Positions 27,201 through 40,751 of a stretch of 64,000 bases of DNA are shown piece by piece. Source of the stretch: Gymnogyps californianus (taxonomy: Eukaryota; Chordata; Aves; Accipitriformes; Cathartidae). The stretch covers positions 217,577,494 through 217,641,493 of the forward strand of contig NC_059471.1 in the NCBI RefSeq assembly GCF_018139145.2, written 5' to 3'. The number at the start of each line of letters is the position of its first letter. Within the stretch, counting starts at the first letter, position 1. The position numbers and the translations under genes are program-made. Under the pieces are notes generated by a model. The model worked only from the letters and a program-made list of their open reading frames with translations. It was not told the origin of the DNA and searched no databases.

Positions 27201-30200
27201 CACAAACCTTCTCTCTGTTTCTTCTCTTTTGCTCCTGGCACCTTGTACCTCAAGAAGGCTCTTTCACTTTGGACACCCCTGGGCTTCCTAAACATTAAGC
27301 AACGTAGGTCTGATACAGCAAGTAAAATCTGCTCGTAGATAAAGGCATTTGAACTGGGAGGGAGTGCAGCAGAGAATCCATCAGATCCTACAGGCTGAGC
27401 TTGACAAGTGGCAGATGCAGCCCTTCCCAAAAGGAAGCCCTCTGCCTACCCACCCTCTTCCCTAAAAGCCAATGGAAATAAAAGCGGGGAGGACAATTCA
27501 AGCTCAGACCTCAACTGGAATAGACAAAAAGACCGATTCAGTCCAGGAAAACCTAAACAGCAATATTCTTGTTGGACAACAGCAATTGAAGTCTCAGCTG
27601 ACAAGTGATCAAAAAGTAATTCCGAGCTTGCTCGAATTCGATGCACAGCAAGAGCCAAGCACAGTGCCAGAGCTGGATGTTTTCCTTCAACAAGACACAG
27701 GACCACATAATAAATGAGAAAGATGAAAGGAACAGAGAACGATCAGGTCCCTGAACAAAGGATCCTTCACTAGGATATCCAGAAGGTTGTGAGATATGCG
27801 TAGAACATCTCAAGCTGACTAAACCAGGAAGGTTTCAAAAATCATTTTTTCTATGCAATACAACAGTGTTTTGGTGAGAGTAACTCTAAGCTTCATCCTG
27901 AGAAGGAGGATACATAATAGTCCCCTAAAATGTACAATTTAAATGCATAACCATCACTCTCTCAAGCACATCCCCTGCTTGTTGCACCTCAAGACCAGCC
28001 CGCTTTGGTTCAGCTGACAATAAAGAGCAAACCAAAAAAACCCTCAAAAGAAGATCCCCGAAGACCCTCCACCCAAACAAACCAGCGATCTTCACCACCC
28101 ACCTGCTCTCACAGCTCTTTTATGGACTTTTAGGACGGAACAGGACCCAGTGAAGCATCTAATTAGGACCCATCGTGTTTTCTTCTTAGAGTCTGTTACA
28201 ATTATCGGCAGTGAATCAGACATGCGGAGCAATAACAAATGAGGCATCAAGCATCTTTCCTACAGGAAAGGTGAAATAAATGATTTGTCCAGACTGAATA
28301 ATGAATTTTAACTCAGCACAAGCAGCTTTGCTTAATCATGTTCCCCGTTTGCTGCTGCTTTAAGCTCCAACTCTTGTCCAAAATTAAGCTGCTCTACAGG
28401 GTTCAGACAAACTCCTTGTGGCTAAGTTTTGACAGATTTGGGTTGTTTCCAGTAATAATTGTGTCTCGCAGCAATCCCCACTTAGAAAACTAATAAGCAC
28501 TGGCTGAAAGAGAGGGGAAGAAAGTTAAGGAATTAACGGAAAAATCTGTAGTCTTTGGCCTGGCTACTGAGACAGCGCAGTGCCATGGGGCACCCGGCAT
28601 GGCACGGACATTAGCGCACAGGAGGGATGGATATTACATGTACTAATAGCGGCAGCCAGGAACTAGTGCTGGACTAAACTGTTAAACAAATATTATGCGC
28701 TTTAGAGGTGATTCACAAAGGGAAAGAGAAACATCCGTCCCTTTGGGCTTTTTTATTTTAAACTCTGAAACTATCCAAAGAGATGGATTCATTTTTAAGC
28801 GAACACATTGACAATAAAGGTATCTACAATCAAGGTAATCATTCAGACTCTTATCATCGGAGATGCTTCGAGAAGGTAATTCATCTGACCTTGAATATCT
28901 GCAAACAAAACCATGCTTGACAAGTGCCCATGCCTCTCTGCAGCCTATAGAGGATACCCTAGCGAAGGGCTCACGTGTCTGCGCTCGGCCAAAGTGAGCT
29001 CATCCTGCTTGTTTCTTCTTCTGTGTTTGCCCTAAAGGTCTCCAAAAAGAAGACCTGAAAGAACTGAAATGGGAGCTTAATTCCAGCAAAGACTGGGAGC
29101 ACTGATGCACATATTTTGCAGGGGAGTGAGGACTTAATTCAATCACCCATTGCATTTAAAAGGTGTTAGGGAATTAGGACTTCGAATATTACATTAACTA
29201 TAGATCTTATTTCCCTCTAGTTATAACACTTGCCGTGAGAATTTTCCAGAAGGAAGAGAGGAGAATAAGGCTGAGTTTTATATAAAGCCAACGCACTAAA
29301 GAGTAAGAGGCATAATTCAAAGAAAATAAATTAAAAAACAAAACTAAGGAGGTCTTCTCTGCCATTCACCTCAAAATTAAAAAGGGAAGACACCTGACTT
29401 TGCCATAAAGCCCCGGAACAGTTAAGTTGCAACAGAAAGGGATCAATGTTTGATGCATGCAGGTCCTCGAGACAGCAAGATGGGTATATTAAGCCCATAC
29501 ACAGCCCAGCTGGTTTCACCTCTTCCTATTTACCTAGAAACCCATCTCGTAGCTTTAAAAGACGGTTTGTTTCCAGATATTTTCAAGACGCAGAAAGGGC
29601 ATCAGAAGCCGGAGCTGGTGTCAGATACTGGCAAGTACCCAACCGAGATGGTCTGAAAGGACCAGCCTTCCCACGCAGCCGTTCCTGCTGCAAACCACAT
29701 CTGCCGCCAGTTCCCTGCCCGTTCCCACTACTCTCGCCAATAACTCAAAGGGCTCTGTGCACTACAGGAACAAATTTTTCAATTAAACACTCACTCGGTA
29801 ACTGTCCTTTGTCAGAAGCTAGGGATCCTCACGGCAGAGATAGCAGGAGAAATGATGTTTGTCCCTGGTCATGCATTCACAACTCAGCTGCTCGGGGGAA
29901 ATCCACTGTCCTCAGCGTTAAGTTGAACACCAAACTGCACATGAGAGCGGCTGAAATGCTTCCTCTCACTGTGCCTGCCACACGGCAGTGACTCCCAGGG
30001 AAAGGAGGGCTGGAAATGCCAACCAGAGCAAGGTTTCCGAAAGCTCAGGGTCAACCCCTGTAGCTACCAACACAAGCAATTTCATTTTGCTCTGCTCGAG
30101 AATAACAGATTTTCTGTTCTATTCAAGCAGACCCCAGCTGTGTTTGCTCAACACCGTGCTCCACATGTAAGGACTGACTTCTCTCCAAAGGCTTCACAGT

Positions 30201-33200
30201 TCCAGCCTGCTGCTTTTAAGCTTTGCTCTTCACTAACGCCTTCGTCTCAATGGACTAGATCCTCCTGCATGCAGAGGCCCAGAGAAGATGACATATCTAC
30301 CCATAAAACAGGAAGAAAAATTATCCAACACATCTTCTGAGTCACCTATGCAAGCACACTCGCAAATGTATCAATGAACTGAACAACGTTAAACTGAGTT
30401 AAATTGTCACCAAACTCTTCTATTCACAATTGAAGTGACCTTAATTCACTTTAGAAGAAAGTCTTAGAAAAAGATTCCTCTAGTTATGTCTTTTTAAAGA
30501 AGAGACCTGTAAAAGCTGAATCTAAGACTTAATTCAGATTAGTTTCTTCAGCAGACAAGCTCCATGACTTGCACCTCCAATAAAGAGCTGCATTTCCATT
30601 TAATTATGTTTTAACAGATGATTCACATCTACTGAAATTCTTCACGCAAGTTTTGGATCTGTTTTTGCTCCAGCATTAGTGGTGCGCAACGAGCCTATTA
30701 CACAAGTGCAAACTTTAGACGGTGCAGGAAGGTGGAAACACCCAAGGGTTTGCTAACTTCCTCCTCTAGTTAGCAAAGCCCATCTCCCCAAGAGCTGGAC
30801 CTGCCACAGATTAAAGAAGCGCCCAACACTAAGCGAAGCACAGCAAGGCACCATCACCGTGAAAAGCTGCAAGTCACCGGGCCCCACTATGCATTCTTTG
30901 ATGCCAGACACGATGCTGGTACACAGCAGCACGATGTATTGAGTCAAGACAGATCTGTGGGAAAGAGGTCGTAAAGCTAGTTATAGAAAATGGCTTTGAA
31001 GTGGACGGATATAATTTGGAAAGCACTTGCTTTCCCAGTTTAAGACTCCAAAGCGAAGCAGGAAGCAAGGATGGGAAGGTGCATTCACAAGGAGTCTCCT
31101 TTTCCTTGGTCCTGAGGGCAGAAATAGGAACAACAAAACTTCCAGGGAATAAGAAGCTCCACAAACAGAATGAAGTTGAAACATTGCGACAGGGACGTGA
31201 TTAAGGAAAGTCCTAATTTAGGACTAAGCTATCTGATAGAAACTTGCTTGGAGTCTATGCACTGACCTGTTAACACCCTGTTAAATTCACCCTTTTCAAG
31301 TGATTCATTGAGTGACTTCAGAGGGAGCTGCTCGGATGGCCCAGATTGACTCTGTTAAAGTGGATCCCTAATTGAATACCTCTCCTGCAAGAGGTATTAT
31401 TAGAACAGGAGAGTAAGCAAAAAGGCTGCATGAATATCTGTTCCCGAGTTTCCTGATGTGACACAGCACAACAACCAATGCACGAGACGCGTGTTTCCTA
31501 CCTCTCCAAAAACTTTGAATACAGAATAGGTCTGGGGCAGGAAGGAGGAGAAAACAGAGATGTTAGTTAAGAAAATTTAAAGAAATCCTTTGTTTTGGAG
31601 GAGAAAGTGTAATGGTCCTGAATGGTGTCCAACAAGACTCTCATTCAAAATGTCCCTCTTATGGGGAGGACGAAGCTGAATTGCACATGCTGGTCCATGA
31701 ACACTGTTCCTATTCTGACTAACAGAAGCTTAAAAGTTTATTAAATTCCAAGTCTGGGGCCTTGACAGCTACAGAAGTCTATGGAAGGCCTGGAGAAAAA
31801 AAAAAAACAAACCACAAAAATCCCTTGGCATCAGCAGATTACTTGAAGTTATAGAGCAGATCAAATGCTACCAGCATGCCCAGAACCACAGCATGTGTCA
31901 GTAGCTACGCTCAAGTCTACTGGATTTCTCTACCACTTTTCAATAGCTCTATAATAAAGTTACAGAAGAAGAAAATTAAACTGCGAAGTAGCAAGCGGTT
32001 GCACTGAATCACACGCAGCACAAAGGTAAGGCGAGAGGCGCTTCAGAGCAGCACAAAGACAAGTTTCGAAGAACAAAGGCATTTTCTTTCGATTATCCTC
32101 CCTTTCCTGACTGCAGGAAAAAATTGCTGGTATCATCTCACTGGCTAGGTTAAACAAGAGGGGAGTACCTGCTATTCGAGTTAGTAAGCTAGCCAGCTGG
32201 CCTTTTTTTTTTTTTTTTAAACAAGAGGGGAAAAAAGGTCTAATTAGCTGAATTAATTTCTTAAAAATAAAAATAAACAATGAAAGAGTTGAATATGAAG
32301 TTGTTTTGAGAGCCTGCCTGAAACCATCCTTTTTCTTATCATGACCATGCTGCCAGAGAAAAACCAAATAAATCTACTAATCAAAGAGAAACTCTTGGCA
32401 GAGAGTGAGGTCTGCCTATGCCATCAGGTTCTGCAGAATTTTATTTTTCTTTTTAAGGGAATTTTCCCTAATCACTACCACGCCTCGTTATCAGGTCCCA
32501 GCAAACCAATGCAGTGCTGTTCTCTCGAGGTGGCAAATCCACAACCGCTGCCTCCCTTTCCCAACCAGCATCGGAAAGAAGAGGCCAAGGGTCTGGGCTG
32601 TCCCACCGTCTGCTCAGAAACCTGTAAGAAGACAGGAAAAGAAGAATGACCCCCGTATCATCCCTCGCCAGGGCCAGGTACGAGGCTGAGCAGTAGCCAA
32701 AGCAAACTGCAGCAGCAAAAATGATTTCTAGATCCTCTGGGAGAAAAGAAGATGAAGGAAGCAAAACCGCTAACCTCACGCTTAAAAGGCAACTCTGGAA
32801 ATGGAAACAGGTCAAGCTCTTTTGTCACCACAGCTACCGGAAAGAGATTTGGCTGTAGCTAGCAGAAATGGCAGGAGCAGGACTAAATAAACGTATTCCT
32901 CTTGCAAACGCATACCCCTTCCCCATGGGTTACTGCCTTGGAGCTGCAACTGTGACGACTTTCCAGCTTCAGGATGCCTCATTTCTGAACTCTGCCATGT
33001 GCTGTTGCTTGCTAAGGGTGCAAAAAATATCCTTTTGCAGTCAGATCAGCAGACTCCAAGCCGCAGGTGTCGATTTTAAAGTTTTGCCTCTTTATTCCTT
33101 CAGCCTTTAAGGACCGCTAAAGACCCGTCTGAAATCAGAGCACAATTATAATGTTTTGACATGCTGCTTGCCCCATCCCAAGTCACTGAATTACAGAAAG

Positions 33201-36200
33201 ATCCTAACAATGTAGCAGTCAAAGCATTTATGATTTGTTTTTTCCATGTACTGCTTGCTTGTTTCACACAACCACTTCACTGCTTGCTCATTTGGCCGTT
33301 TAAAGACATTGCTGTTCACAAAAAGGAAAGTACATAAGTTAAAGGCAACAGAAATTAGGGAGAACTGTCTATTCTGTTCAGAATACACAGGGAACGATCC
33401 TCAAAGCCAAAAACAATAATTAAAGGCCGATGTGAAAGGTTTTACTCAAATCTTGGGGTCACGTCTGACCCCAAGAATCTGTATTTCCCTTATAGCACAT
33501 TGCTTTCTCCATAGAAGAAGCAAACCTCTGTTTTTTCCTTTCCCTTTTGCCCAGCTCATGTTAAAGCAGCCAAAAAGCAAAGGAAAAGAGCAGGATCGAG
33601 ATCCTGCCAGCAGTGGATGGAGCCAGGGGATGCTCTGGCATCTGGAAGCTCAGAGTTCGGTGCTGCAGGGAGGCGGTTGCTCAGTGCAGTCTTTTTCCCC
33701 TGTAAAACAAACCTTCCTGGGCACTCGGGGGAATCGGTGAAATGTATTCATGCGGTATCAGCCTCCCAGAAGATGTACACACTCAACATCATCTCACGCA
33801 GGCGACCCCAGTTAAAAAGGACAACTGGTCTCGAGTTCAGGGTTTCCACATGCAGGTGGGATTCAAGATCAGAAGCAGCACTTGGCTTCTAACCTTCAGA
33901 AAAGAAGTTTATCCAATAAAAATTGCCAATGTTTCTAAATCTCAAGGACAAGCAACCATTTTGTTTTTTTCCCAACCAAGACGCATTTGGAAAAACCACT
34001 TTACATATGCAGCATATTTTTTATCAACACATCAGGCCTCAAAGTTCTTTAAATATTTGAAAATTAGGAAATAATAGCACAGAAAAGCTTACAGATTCAT
34101 ATTGCTAAATGAAGTTTGCTTCAAACACAAAACCTGCCATTTATTAAGATGACGGCAGTTCAACCACAAGCTCATGATGGCCATCCAAATGTTTACAACC
34201 AACAGTATATACCATTTTTTAAGCTAGCTATTTAGAGTATCACCTCAACCACACTGCACAACACAATGCCAGGTCACCAATAATGCACAAATTTACCAAA
34301 ACTTATCCGAGCAACAGCTATCAGTGTTCACAACACACAGTGTGGCAGCTGTGTTTTCATCTCCAACGCATGCTCGACACAGCAGGCAGGATAAAGAGCA
34401 GACCTACTGAGGTGATCGCACACTTGTGCCAAGTAATTCTGCTTTGAAAAATTAAAGATTAAATGCTGCTCTACCTGTAGTTCCTTGAGCAATACTATAC
34501 AATGAGACAGAGCAAGGGAAGGCAGCCATCCCGTGGTGTAGACAGAAAGCATCCGGATTCAAGCTTTCGTTGTAGGACTCACTAGCTAACACTGTGCAAG
34601 CTCCCAGTTTATTCCTTGAACAAAGCAGTGTCATTTTTCTTCCGCAATTTGATGGATTAAAGGTTGTCATGCACATCAGGTAACCTGAAACAGATCAATG
34701 TTGAGGACCTCATCCAGCTTAAACATTCAGGGCTGGCAGCGAAATAAAAGCAAGGATCACATTCTGCCAGGCTACAATAGGAAAACTCTGCCAAATAGAT
34801 TGCTAGAATTAAAAACAAGATTCCCGGGCTGCAATTAAAGCACTGGTGGTTTTAATACTCTGAATTTTCACTCTGGTTAAGTACTTGCATCTAGAGAGAC
34901 TTTCCTCCTAGAACTACAGGACTATTTGCTGTTTTCATATTTACTGATGAAAACTATTTGCATGTACAGCCATGAATCAAGGGTGGCTCAAATCCAGATT
35001 TGAAGACTATGCTAAAGTATTTTAAATCAAGCCCTTCTTTCCCTCTCCTCCAGACCACCTGGAACAAAGCACAGTTTTATTTATTCCTGGAGCATAAACA
35101 ACAGATATGCAAGTGTAGCCTCAAACATCTCCCAGAACAGCAACCCCAGCACCGCCCTTTATAAGCTCCCTTTTTTCTCAACCTATTTTAATCACGATAT
35201 CCACTGGAGTGTCATTTGCAAAGTAAAGGGTGCAAGAAGTTAGTGCAACAAAACTCAGTGTGAGATCTTGCGGAAGGGGAGGGTGATTTTATTTTACAAA
35301 ATATTTAAATAAGCTGGTTCTGGCTGCTCATACCCACAAGCACCAAGTATATCCAAGTGATCCGGCCAGGATCACTTACGTACAGCATGGAGGGTGAGAG
35401 GACGACAGCTGCCAAGTCCTCGCTATGATTCCTGGGTTGTTCTTCATTTAGAAGGACAGACTAGTTTTGGACAGGTCTTTTACATCCTCTGGCTCCTACA
35501 GCGAGATGCTTTGGCCTTGAGAGTTTTGCTTCCTTTTGCTTCCATGAAGTTTAAGCAGGTCTGCTGCCTATTGTCTGTGTCTCCTCATTTTGACTTTCTT
35601 AAAGTTCTTCCTGTCAGGCTAACAGGAAAAGGAACGGCACAGGCACCGAGCTGCATCCATATGGACTGTGTCCTGTTATCAGGGTGGAGGGTCTTCTGTT
35701 TGCAAGACTTGCCCCAAACATGCTGGCTTTTTCCATCAATCTGTGATCTTCAGTCCTACTAATCCCAGTGCAAGGCTCATATAACACCACAATATTATTA
35801 GCGTAACTACTAGCAATATAATTTGTATTTCAAGTGCTATTTTTCGAAATATAAACTAAACAACTACAATATGTAAAACTAATGACTACAGTGTGGCTTT
35901 TGGTTCCCATCTTTTCAAAGTAACATACCAGTGGTGAATAGCTAAGGTGTGTGTACGCATCCCTTTACTGCTTCTTAAGGCTTTCCAAAGAGGGTATCAG
36001 TATTATTTTCCCTCCTACCTAGTTTTTCAACATCCAGAATAGCAGGTTTCAATAACTCCCTTTCCATTTATGATTTCTGCAAGACTTCTGAAGGACATTT
36101 AGGTGAAGGGCTGAAGCCAAAGCGCTGCTAGCTCTTGGGAGAGAGAACAGGACAAGTCAATATTGACTTTGACTCCAGTCTTCAAAGCTTCATCTTTTTC

Positions 36201-39200
36201 ATACCGGCCAGACAAAATAAGTTTGTAACTCATGTAATTACAGTCCCTTACAAACGTTTGGATAAGCAGGATGCGAACGCGTTGCCGAGAACAAGGTTTA
36301 AAACCTGTTCGTTCATCCAGCTGCGTTCAGCCTCTCCAGATCACACCGCTCCCTTCCGTGGCAGGCTGCCCGCGCCTGAAAAATACCCAGGAGAAAAAGC
36401 AGCTGCGCCTGGGTCCCCAACGCCTCAACAACGATTCTGCCCAGGGCCGAGGGCCGCTGGGAGAGGCCAGAGGATCCGGCCAAGGATGCCAAACAAAATC
36501 TGCAGACCACCGGCCAAGAGCCTTTCAAATATTTGAAGTCTCTAAAGCAGTGTTTCTAGGAGAACGATCATTCTCACATCCAGCCATGAGAGCTTTTGGG
36601 TTTGGATCGATGTCCAGAATGGGTCTGCTTCTTTATCCTGCTTCTCGGAGGCTTTTGTTTTCAAACCTCTTTGTAGCAATCACGTATTTCAAACATTTCC
36701 ACAAGCATGCAATTGACTGTCGGTATTTCCCATGATTAGTAAAACAGGAACGGGATTATAATACACGAGATAGCATCCCAGAGCAGAGAATAAAATAAGG
36801 AACCCTTATGAGTGAACGGTCCTTATTGAGAAACCAGAGCAAAAGAGGAAACATTTGCCCCAGAAATTTACATATTACAGATTTTACACCACTGAGTGTT
36901 CCTTGTGTTGTTTGGTTTTTTAAAAAATGTAAAAGGAAAATACAGAAAGGAATTCTGGGAAATGAGAACCATAGAACAGCCCAGGTCAGAAGGGACCTGG
37001 AAAGATCATCTGGTCCAACCTCTTGTGGGAAAGGGAGCCGAGATGAGATTATTCAGCACCTTGTCCAGTCACATCTTGAAACCCTCCGGCGACGGGGACT
37101 CTACCACGTCCCTGGGGAGGTTGTTCCAGTGAATGATTGTTCTTACTGTAAAAAATGCCTTTCTTACATTGAGATGAAACCTCTCCCAGTGCAATTTGTA
37201 CCCATTGCCCCTTGTCTTCTCCATGCAGCTCCTTGTGAAGAGAGACCCTCCGTCCTCTTTGTAGCTGCCCTTTAAGTACTGGAAAACCATGATGAGGTTC
37301 CACCTGAGCCTTTTCTTCTCCAGGGAGAAGAGACCTGACTCCTTCAGCCTTTCCTCATAGGGCAGGTTCTCCAGCCCTTCGACCATCAACTTTGGACCCT
37401 CTCCAGTCTGGCTGTGTCTTTCTTGACTTGTGGGGACCAGAACTGGACACAGCACCCCAGGGGTGGCCTGACAAGCGCTGGGTAGAGCGGGATGATCCCA
37501 TCTCTCTCTGCTAGTAATGCCCCTCTGGATGCAGCCCAGGACCCGATTTGCCTTGGCCGTTGACTCATACACAGTTTGTTGTCCATCAGGACCCCCAGGT
37601 CCCTCTCAGCAAGGCTGCTCCCCAAGCCACACAGATCCCAGCCTGTACTGGGCTCTTGGGATGTCATCCCAGGTGCGGGAGTTGGCATTTTGTCTTTGTT
37701 AAGCTTCATACTGCTCTTGCTTGCCCAGTCTTCCAGCCTGTCCAGGTCTCTCTGTAAGGTTATCACATTAATTAAGGTATCACATGTACACTGCTCTTCA
37801 AACAAATGGCTTTCAGCTTGCTCCCCCACGACACAAAGGGGTTCAGGATATTTGGGTCTTCTGTTTTATTTTTTTTAAATACACATTAGAAACTCTGAAC
37901 CTCTCCATACAAAAAAAAACCTACTGTGACTGGTATACTGGGAAAATTATAGCTCAAGACAAGAGCATAAATGCCGAGCATGCAAGAAGCAAAGATATAT
38001 TTAGGTCCCCAGATTGTTTCTATCCACTTAACCCCAAGAGTCTGATGAAAATACTGAAAAAATTTAAATGTGGACAGGGAGATTTCCAACAAGGAGAAGA
38101 ACAAACCACACACCACCTATATTTGACGTTTTTGATCTTTCGAAAGCTTACAAACACCTAAAAATAGTTCCTTCCTTTCCCTTATCCAACATACAATTTT
38201 ACCCATCATGAAGCAGCAAAAACACAAACAAATTGCTTTTTTTTTTTTTGAGCTGTTAAGCCATCAATGAGACTCTTTTATAGACGCTGCTTGAGAAATG
38301 CCCCTATTGAGAAACCCTCGACAGAAATATTCCGCTTGAAAAAGCAAACAGAGCAGCACAACGCTGGCCCCAGGTCCCGCTAGCTGCCTGCTTACCTTTT
38401 GTAATCATTTCCCCGTGCAAATGAAATTCTCCAGAGTGAAAAAGGTGACAAAAGTTTAAAATCTTTTCTACAAGTAGGTGGAAAAGGAGAATGTGACAAA
38501 AGCAGCACCTAAATCATTGCGTATGCTCTCATGTTTAACCAAGAGATAGCCCAGATCTACTTCGAACAACACACAGCTTAGCAGGAGCGAAAGTGCTCTG
38601 CAGGGGGGGATGTAGCAAACACATCCAACACCAAAGCATTGCTACGAGCTCTTCGCATGCTTTCACAACAGTAATTACTTATAAAAACAGGATTAAAAGG
38701 AGATAGCGTGCTTTCTGGAAAGAGTCTAGGGCATTGAATGGTGGGGAAAACAAAGGAACGCCTCCTGGAAACTCTGAAAGAGAACTGGGAGGTAAGAAGA
38801 CAAACCTGGTTGGAGGAAATGGAAGGAGGGGAAAAAAATATTCCTCTCTCTCTATCTCAACAGTTATGTAAGGGCTGCTGCTGGAGCTCTATAAATAGGA
38901 CGTTAACAGGTGTCGAATGGGGAGAAAACTCCAGCAATCGACTCAAACGGGATTTTTCCATCAGGTAGTTTTCCAGCAAGATTGACAGTCAGTTTCGGGT
39001 TTGTTAAGGCTGGACTTAAGCGCTAAGGCTGAGCTGAATGGGGGTAGTTTGTCTTTGAGACTGCAGCATCTGCCCCTGTGCAGGTGGCGGAGGGCAGGAT
39101 TCCACGTCAGGACATAATCCGTAGCCAAAAGCGGGATCGTTACAACCGCATCAGGAGGATGCGCTACCGGCTCGCTCAAGCCAACGATTAAAATTCAGGA

Positions 39201-40751
39201 ACTTGAAGATAATCAGCAATTCTGTTACCAAAAAAGGCCCTTATCACAGAAGGAAGGAAACATGTTTGAGAATTCACCCAAAAATAGAAGGTGTGGAGCC
39301 ACTTAGCAAATTCACAGCGGTCTTGCACGAGGCTCGAAGCCATCCTTGCTGCAGATCCAGACCATGACAGGTTTCACAGGGATGGAAACGCGGACCCTGC
39401 TCTGAAAGCCCATTCCCAGCCGCTGCTGGTGCTCCAGACACGCTGAACACAGGCTCCTACCCCCGAGGCAGCGAGGGGCTTCATATCCCCCACTGAGGGA
39501 TCTGAGTGGCAGGGCCTGGGGCAGCCGGGGCAGAAAAGGATGCCCTGAGCCTGGGGTACCCACCTCCTGGGTGGCAGCACCCCAGCATCACGTGGCTCTT
39601 GAGGGCAGAGAATGCTATGGAGACAAGGAAGAGGGACAGCCCAAACTAGCAGGGAATACCCCCCCATCACAGAACCATGGGATGCCCCACATCCCTCCCA
39701 GTATCGCAGAACTGTTGGGATGGGAGGTGATCTCCCCAGTCCTGTGATTGCGGATTAACCCCGGCCTCCTCCCCCTAATATCCTGGGGCTGTTGGGGTGG
39801 GGTGACCCACATGTCCAGAAACTATGGGGTAACCCCCCCACATACCAACACTGCTAGGAGGAAGGTGGAAAAGAGAAAGAACCATCATTCCCAGGGCACA
39901 GGACTGGGCTGACGTCTAATCCAAGGGCCCTCTGGTAGCCTGGACCCTCCATCCCAGGACCACCCCTCCCAGGACTGTGGGGCTCCCCACCCCAAAAACC
40001 TGATACGTTGGGACTGGGGAGCCGGGGTGGGGGGTGTCACCATGGTTTAGCCCAGGCCCATCCAGGATCACAAGGCCACTGAGATAGGGCTGACCTCCGC
40101 CAGGGACCGTGGGGTACCCTGTCCCCCCCCACACCCTGCGTCCATGGGGATGGGGATGAACAACTCGTGGCGGGCATCCAAGCATCCCCCAATGCACTGA
40201 GACCGCCGGGACGGGGAGGGAAGAACCGCCATCCCCCGGGGTCGTAGAAAGGGAGTGGCCCCCTCCCCCCCTGAGACTGTAGGTCCCCTTCAACACCCTA
40301 AGACCGTTTGGAAAGGTGTGACCACCCCCATCCGCGACTGCGGGCCTCCATACCCCGGGGCTGTTGGGACGGGAACATCCCGGTCCTCCCCACGCCACCC
40401 CCGGGCCTTGGGGACAGGGTGACACCCTTCTCCCCATCCCAAGTCCATGGGGTACCCCAGCTCCCCCCCCCAAACGTTCCAGAGCCGCGGAGCCGGGGGC
40501 AAACCCCCCCAACTGCGGGGTATCCATCCCCTCAAGGCCGCGGGGACGGGGGTGCCCCGGTCCCCGACACCCTGAGGCCTTGGGGACGGGGTCACCCCCC
40601 GCCCCCCCTCTAGAACCGGCCGCCACTCACCCACCGAGCGTGGCCTGCCCGGCAGCTGCACGAAGCGGTTGAGGAGGCCGCCGCCATTCCCCCCCGCGCC
40701 GCTCGGGCCCTCCCTGAGGCCCTCCCGGGCACCGCCCGCCGCCGCCGCCAT
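18298..40751 (-). CDS. KLHDC10: KLHDC10, kelch-repeat substrate receptor
   Basis: Exons in transcript order: 40631-40751, 26515-26736, 25822-25976, 24457-24605, 23726-23810, 22738-22804, 22078-22125, 19775-19914, 18298-18507. All use GT-AG and the phases agree, giving 398 residues. Six kelch blades are visible by their GG pairs: [47 protein letters not shown] and MYVHGG. The C-terminal [18 protein letters not shown] fits a BC-box region for Elongin B/C. In mammals the protein is a cullin-2 ubiquitin ligase receptor that reads C-terminal degrons, and it has also been linked to ASK1 activation through PP5. Odd point: exon 1 (ending GRPRSVG) joins in frame to the exon starting [12 protein letters not shown], but the mammalian protein has a basic segment of about 29 residues between them that I could not find. 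Intron 1 (26737-40630) is the largest. Confidence 0.93.
20109..20771 (-). mobile_element. CR1 LINE fragment, 5'-truncated
   Basis: The + strand starts GAATCACAGAATGGTTTGGG, the reverse complement of the CR1 3' end. The minus strand encodes the end of the CR1 reverse transcriptase ([53 protein letters not shown]). A few residues after LQYCVQ appear deleted. It lies in the KLHDC10 intron between 19914 and 22078, in the same sense as the gene, and is not functional. Confidence 0.92.
22136..22152. repeat. Poly(A) run in a KLHDC10 intron
   Basis: A-rich run immediately upstream (in minus sense) of the short 48-bp KLHDC10 exon at 22078-22125, where it reads as T and forms that exon's polypyrimidine tract. 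Confidence 0.8.
36965..37835 (-). mobile_element. CR1 LINE fragment in KLHDC10 intron 1
   Basis: The minus strand encodes pieces of the CR1 reverse-transcriptase C-terminus ([20 protein letters not shown], then [20 protein letters not shown] and [20 protein letters not shown]), separated by frameshifts. The + strand begins with the typical 3' end ACCATAGAACAGCCCAGGTC. The copy is decayed and truncated. The right edge is approximate. Confidence 0.9.
39660..40615. repeat. Degenerate G/C-rich tandem repeat next to KLHDC10 exon 1
   Basis: Imperfect repeats of roughly 45-60 bp built around GGGACTG(T)TGGGA/CGGGG and CCATGGGGTACCCC modules separated by C runs. It runs through the first kilobase of KLHDC10 intron 1 and stops just before exon 1. 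The units are too diverged to give a consensus by eye. Confidence 0.5.

Noticed and set aside
39084..39191. Short plus-strand frame after a possible acceptor ([18 protein letters not shown])
   Set aside because: Only 35 codons and Arg-rich, with no upstream partner exon and no match to the missing KLHDC10 segment.
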